From Halocatena marina (lineage in GTDB: Archaea; Halobacteriota; Halobacteria; Halobacteriales; Haloarculaceae), in contig NZ_JALLPK010000001.1 in assembly GCF_023276375.1 (NCBI RefSeq), positions 2,046,001-2,110,000 of the forward strand: DNA of 64,000 nucleotides, given 5' to 3'. A program made the position numbers and the translations under genes. Position 1 is the first letter of the stretch, and every line of letters starts with the position of its first letter. The notes under the pieces are model-generated. The model was not told where the DNA came from and ran no database searches. It saw only the letters and a list, made by a program, of their open reading frames with translations. Shown here piece after piece: positions 62,979 through 64,000 of the stretch.

Positions 62979-64000
62979 TCTTACTTTAATTGATAAAATG
63001 ACATCATTTATCCATAGACCACCATCTATCTGGTGAAATTGGGCAGTTTGGACAAACGGTCAATTATTGTATATTTTCTCTTCCGACCGCATTGAGCGCG
63101 ACGGCACAACGTGTTCGTCGGTGATTGAGTTGGTCCGACCCCCAGAGAGCGTGAACGATATCGGAGAGACGAGCTGTCTCTACTTCATCTGAGTGAATTA
63201 TCCCAGAGACAACCGAGTACCAATCAGTTGTTTCTGAGTAACAGACCCAAACCACACGATTTCCGAGCTACTTCCATCCGTTATAGTAGCTCCGATAGTA
63301 TCTATTGTGTCCATACTATGAAAGATATCGATATAAAGCGTATAAAATTAGGTAGTGTGATAAAGTTGAATGTATAATCACGCATCTATTCAGTTGATGA
63401 TGTCACAGTTGGTCATTGAATCGACAGGGACAGCAAACACCCCTCCGACACTGTCCGTCGATTCGTGGTCTACCGATTACCCGTGCGATTGGATCGATAC
63501 TGGTCCCCGCATCTCCGCTTCGGCCCTCCATTCACATCGGCCATCGATCCCTCGTGGGGCTTGGTTGGCGGCATCATCGTGGCCCGTCGTTCACTGAAGA
63601 ACAGACTCTCCGTCAGCGAGACGATTGGCCGAGAGGAACGGTCAATAGAACATATGCGTGTGAGCATACACGACTCGTGACCGGACAAGAGGCCGTCTTG
63701 GGACACTCATGGAAAATCGTGCGTGCGCCGCTCAGGAACGTATGAGTGCAAAGACGGTGAATCCGGAATCGGATCCCGGCAAGCAATTGAGGATCCCGCG
63801 AGTTGTCGTCTCGGACGTGACTCGGTGCGTTCTATCCTAACTGTTTGAGATTCGTTCGATACGCATGCTATCGCACATCGAAATTCGTCTCCTCAGCACA
63901 ATGACGAACAGGTGTCACGTACAGCTCGTCTAAATATGTGCTACATCGAGAACGATCACCGAGAGATACAACTGTCCGATGCCAGCGAGGATCATAAGCA
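62979..64000. other. Last kilobase, no convincing gene
   Basis: No frame here has haloarchaeal character along its length. A 63-residue minus-strand frame (63064-63255; ends HRRTRCAVALNAVGREN) and overlapping plus- and minus-strand frames at 63370-63745 read as protein-like over short parts only. They may be remnants of decayed genes. A gene may begin beyond 64000. Confidence 0.4.

Overview
The window is haloarchaeal chromosome (class Halobacteria). The evidence is: very acidic proteins, including Asp/Glu-rich tails on ribosomal proteins; a full archaeal S10/spc-type ribosomal cluster with eL19, eL32, eS4 and an RNase P protein; two-AAA-domain CDC48; RadB; bacterio-opsin-activator-type HTH regulators; twin-arginine export signals; and TATA-like boxes about 25-30 bases before start codons. 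By eye the base composition is moderate for a haloarchaeon. I cannot fix the genus from sequence alone.

Layout. 0-11 kb is a set of short metabolic and stress units: a TetR regulator, a TMEM175-like channel, an exported beta-propeller with a membrane partner, an SDR protein lacking the usual catalytic pair, a DsbA-formate/nitrite-channel fusion followed by a peroxiredoxin, a three-gene operon whose outer genes match the two halves of the plant Tm-1 protein, and a Tat-exported superoxide dismutase. 11-22 kb looks accessory. It holds an AT-rich stretch of about 1.6 kb without genes, a DUF7504-like protein, two cell-surface proteins, and a compact three-gene set resembling a minimal type IV secretion or DNA-transfer apparatus (VirB2-like pilin, VirB6-like channel, VirB3-VirB4-like ATPase). 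This set is the best candidate for an under-described system.

22-39 kb is core. An acetolactate-synthase-type enzyme is followed by the minus-strand ribosomal operon, transcribed SPOUT methyltransferase-uL3-uL4-uL23-uL2-uS19-uL22-uS3-uL29-Rpp29-uS17-uL14-uL24-eS4-uL5-uS14-uS8-uL6-eL32-eL19-uL18-uS5-uL30-uL15-SecY. Most of its genes overlap by 1-10 bases or abut. A tRNA-Gly(GCC) lies just upstream of it.

39-64 kb is a mixed housekeeping region: a DUF4349 lipoprotein, a thiamine-binding protein, Mch with a translationally coupled partner, a long-chain acyl-CoA ligase, an HTH-10 regulator, a GTPBP1-like GTPase, phosphoglycolate phosphatase, a J-domain membrane protein, small zinc-finger proteins, PyrF, a DUF2240 protein, eS8, an AbrB-PhoU/PhoU pair, CDC48, LarC with a long His/Asp repeat, a VOC protein, RadB, an XRE regulator and a DUF6293 (CARF-like) regulator. 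The last kilobase shows no convincing gene.
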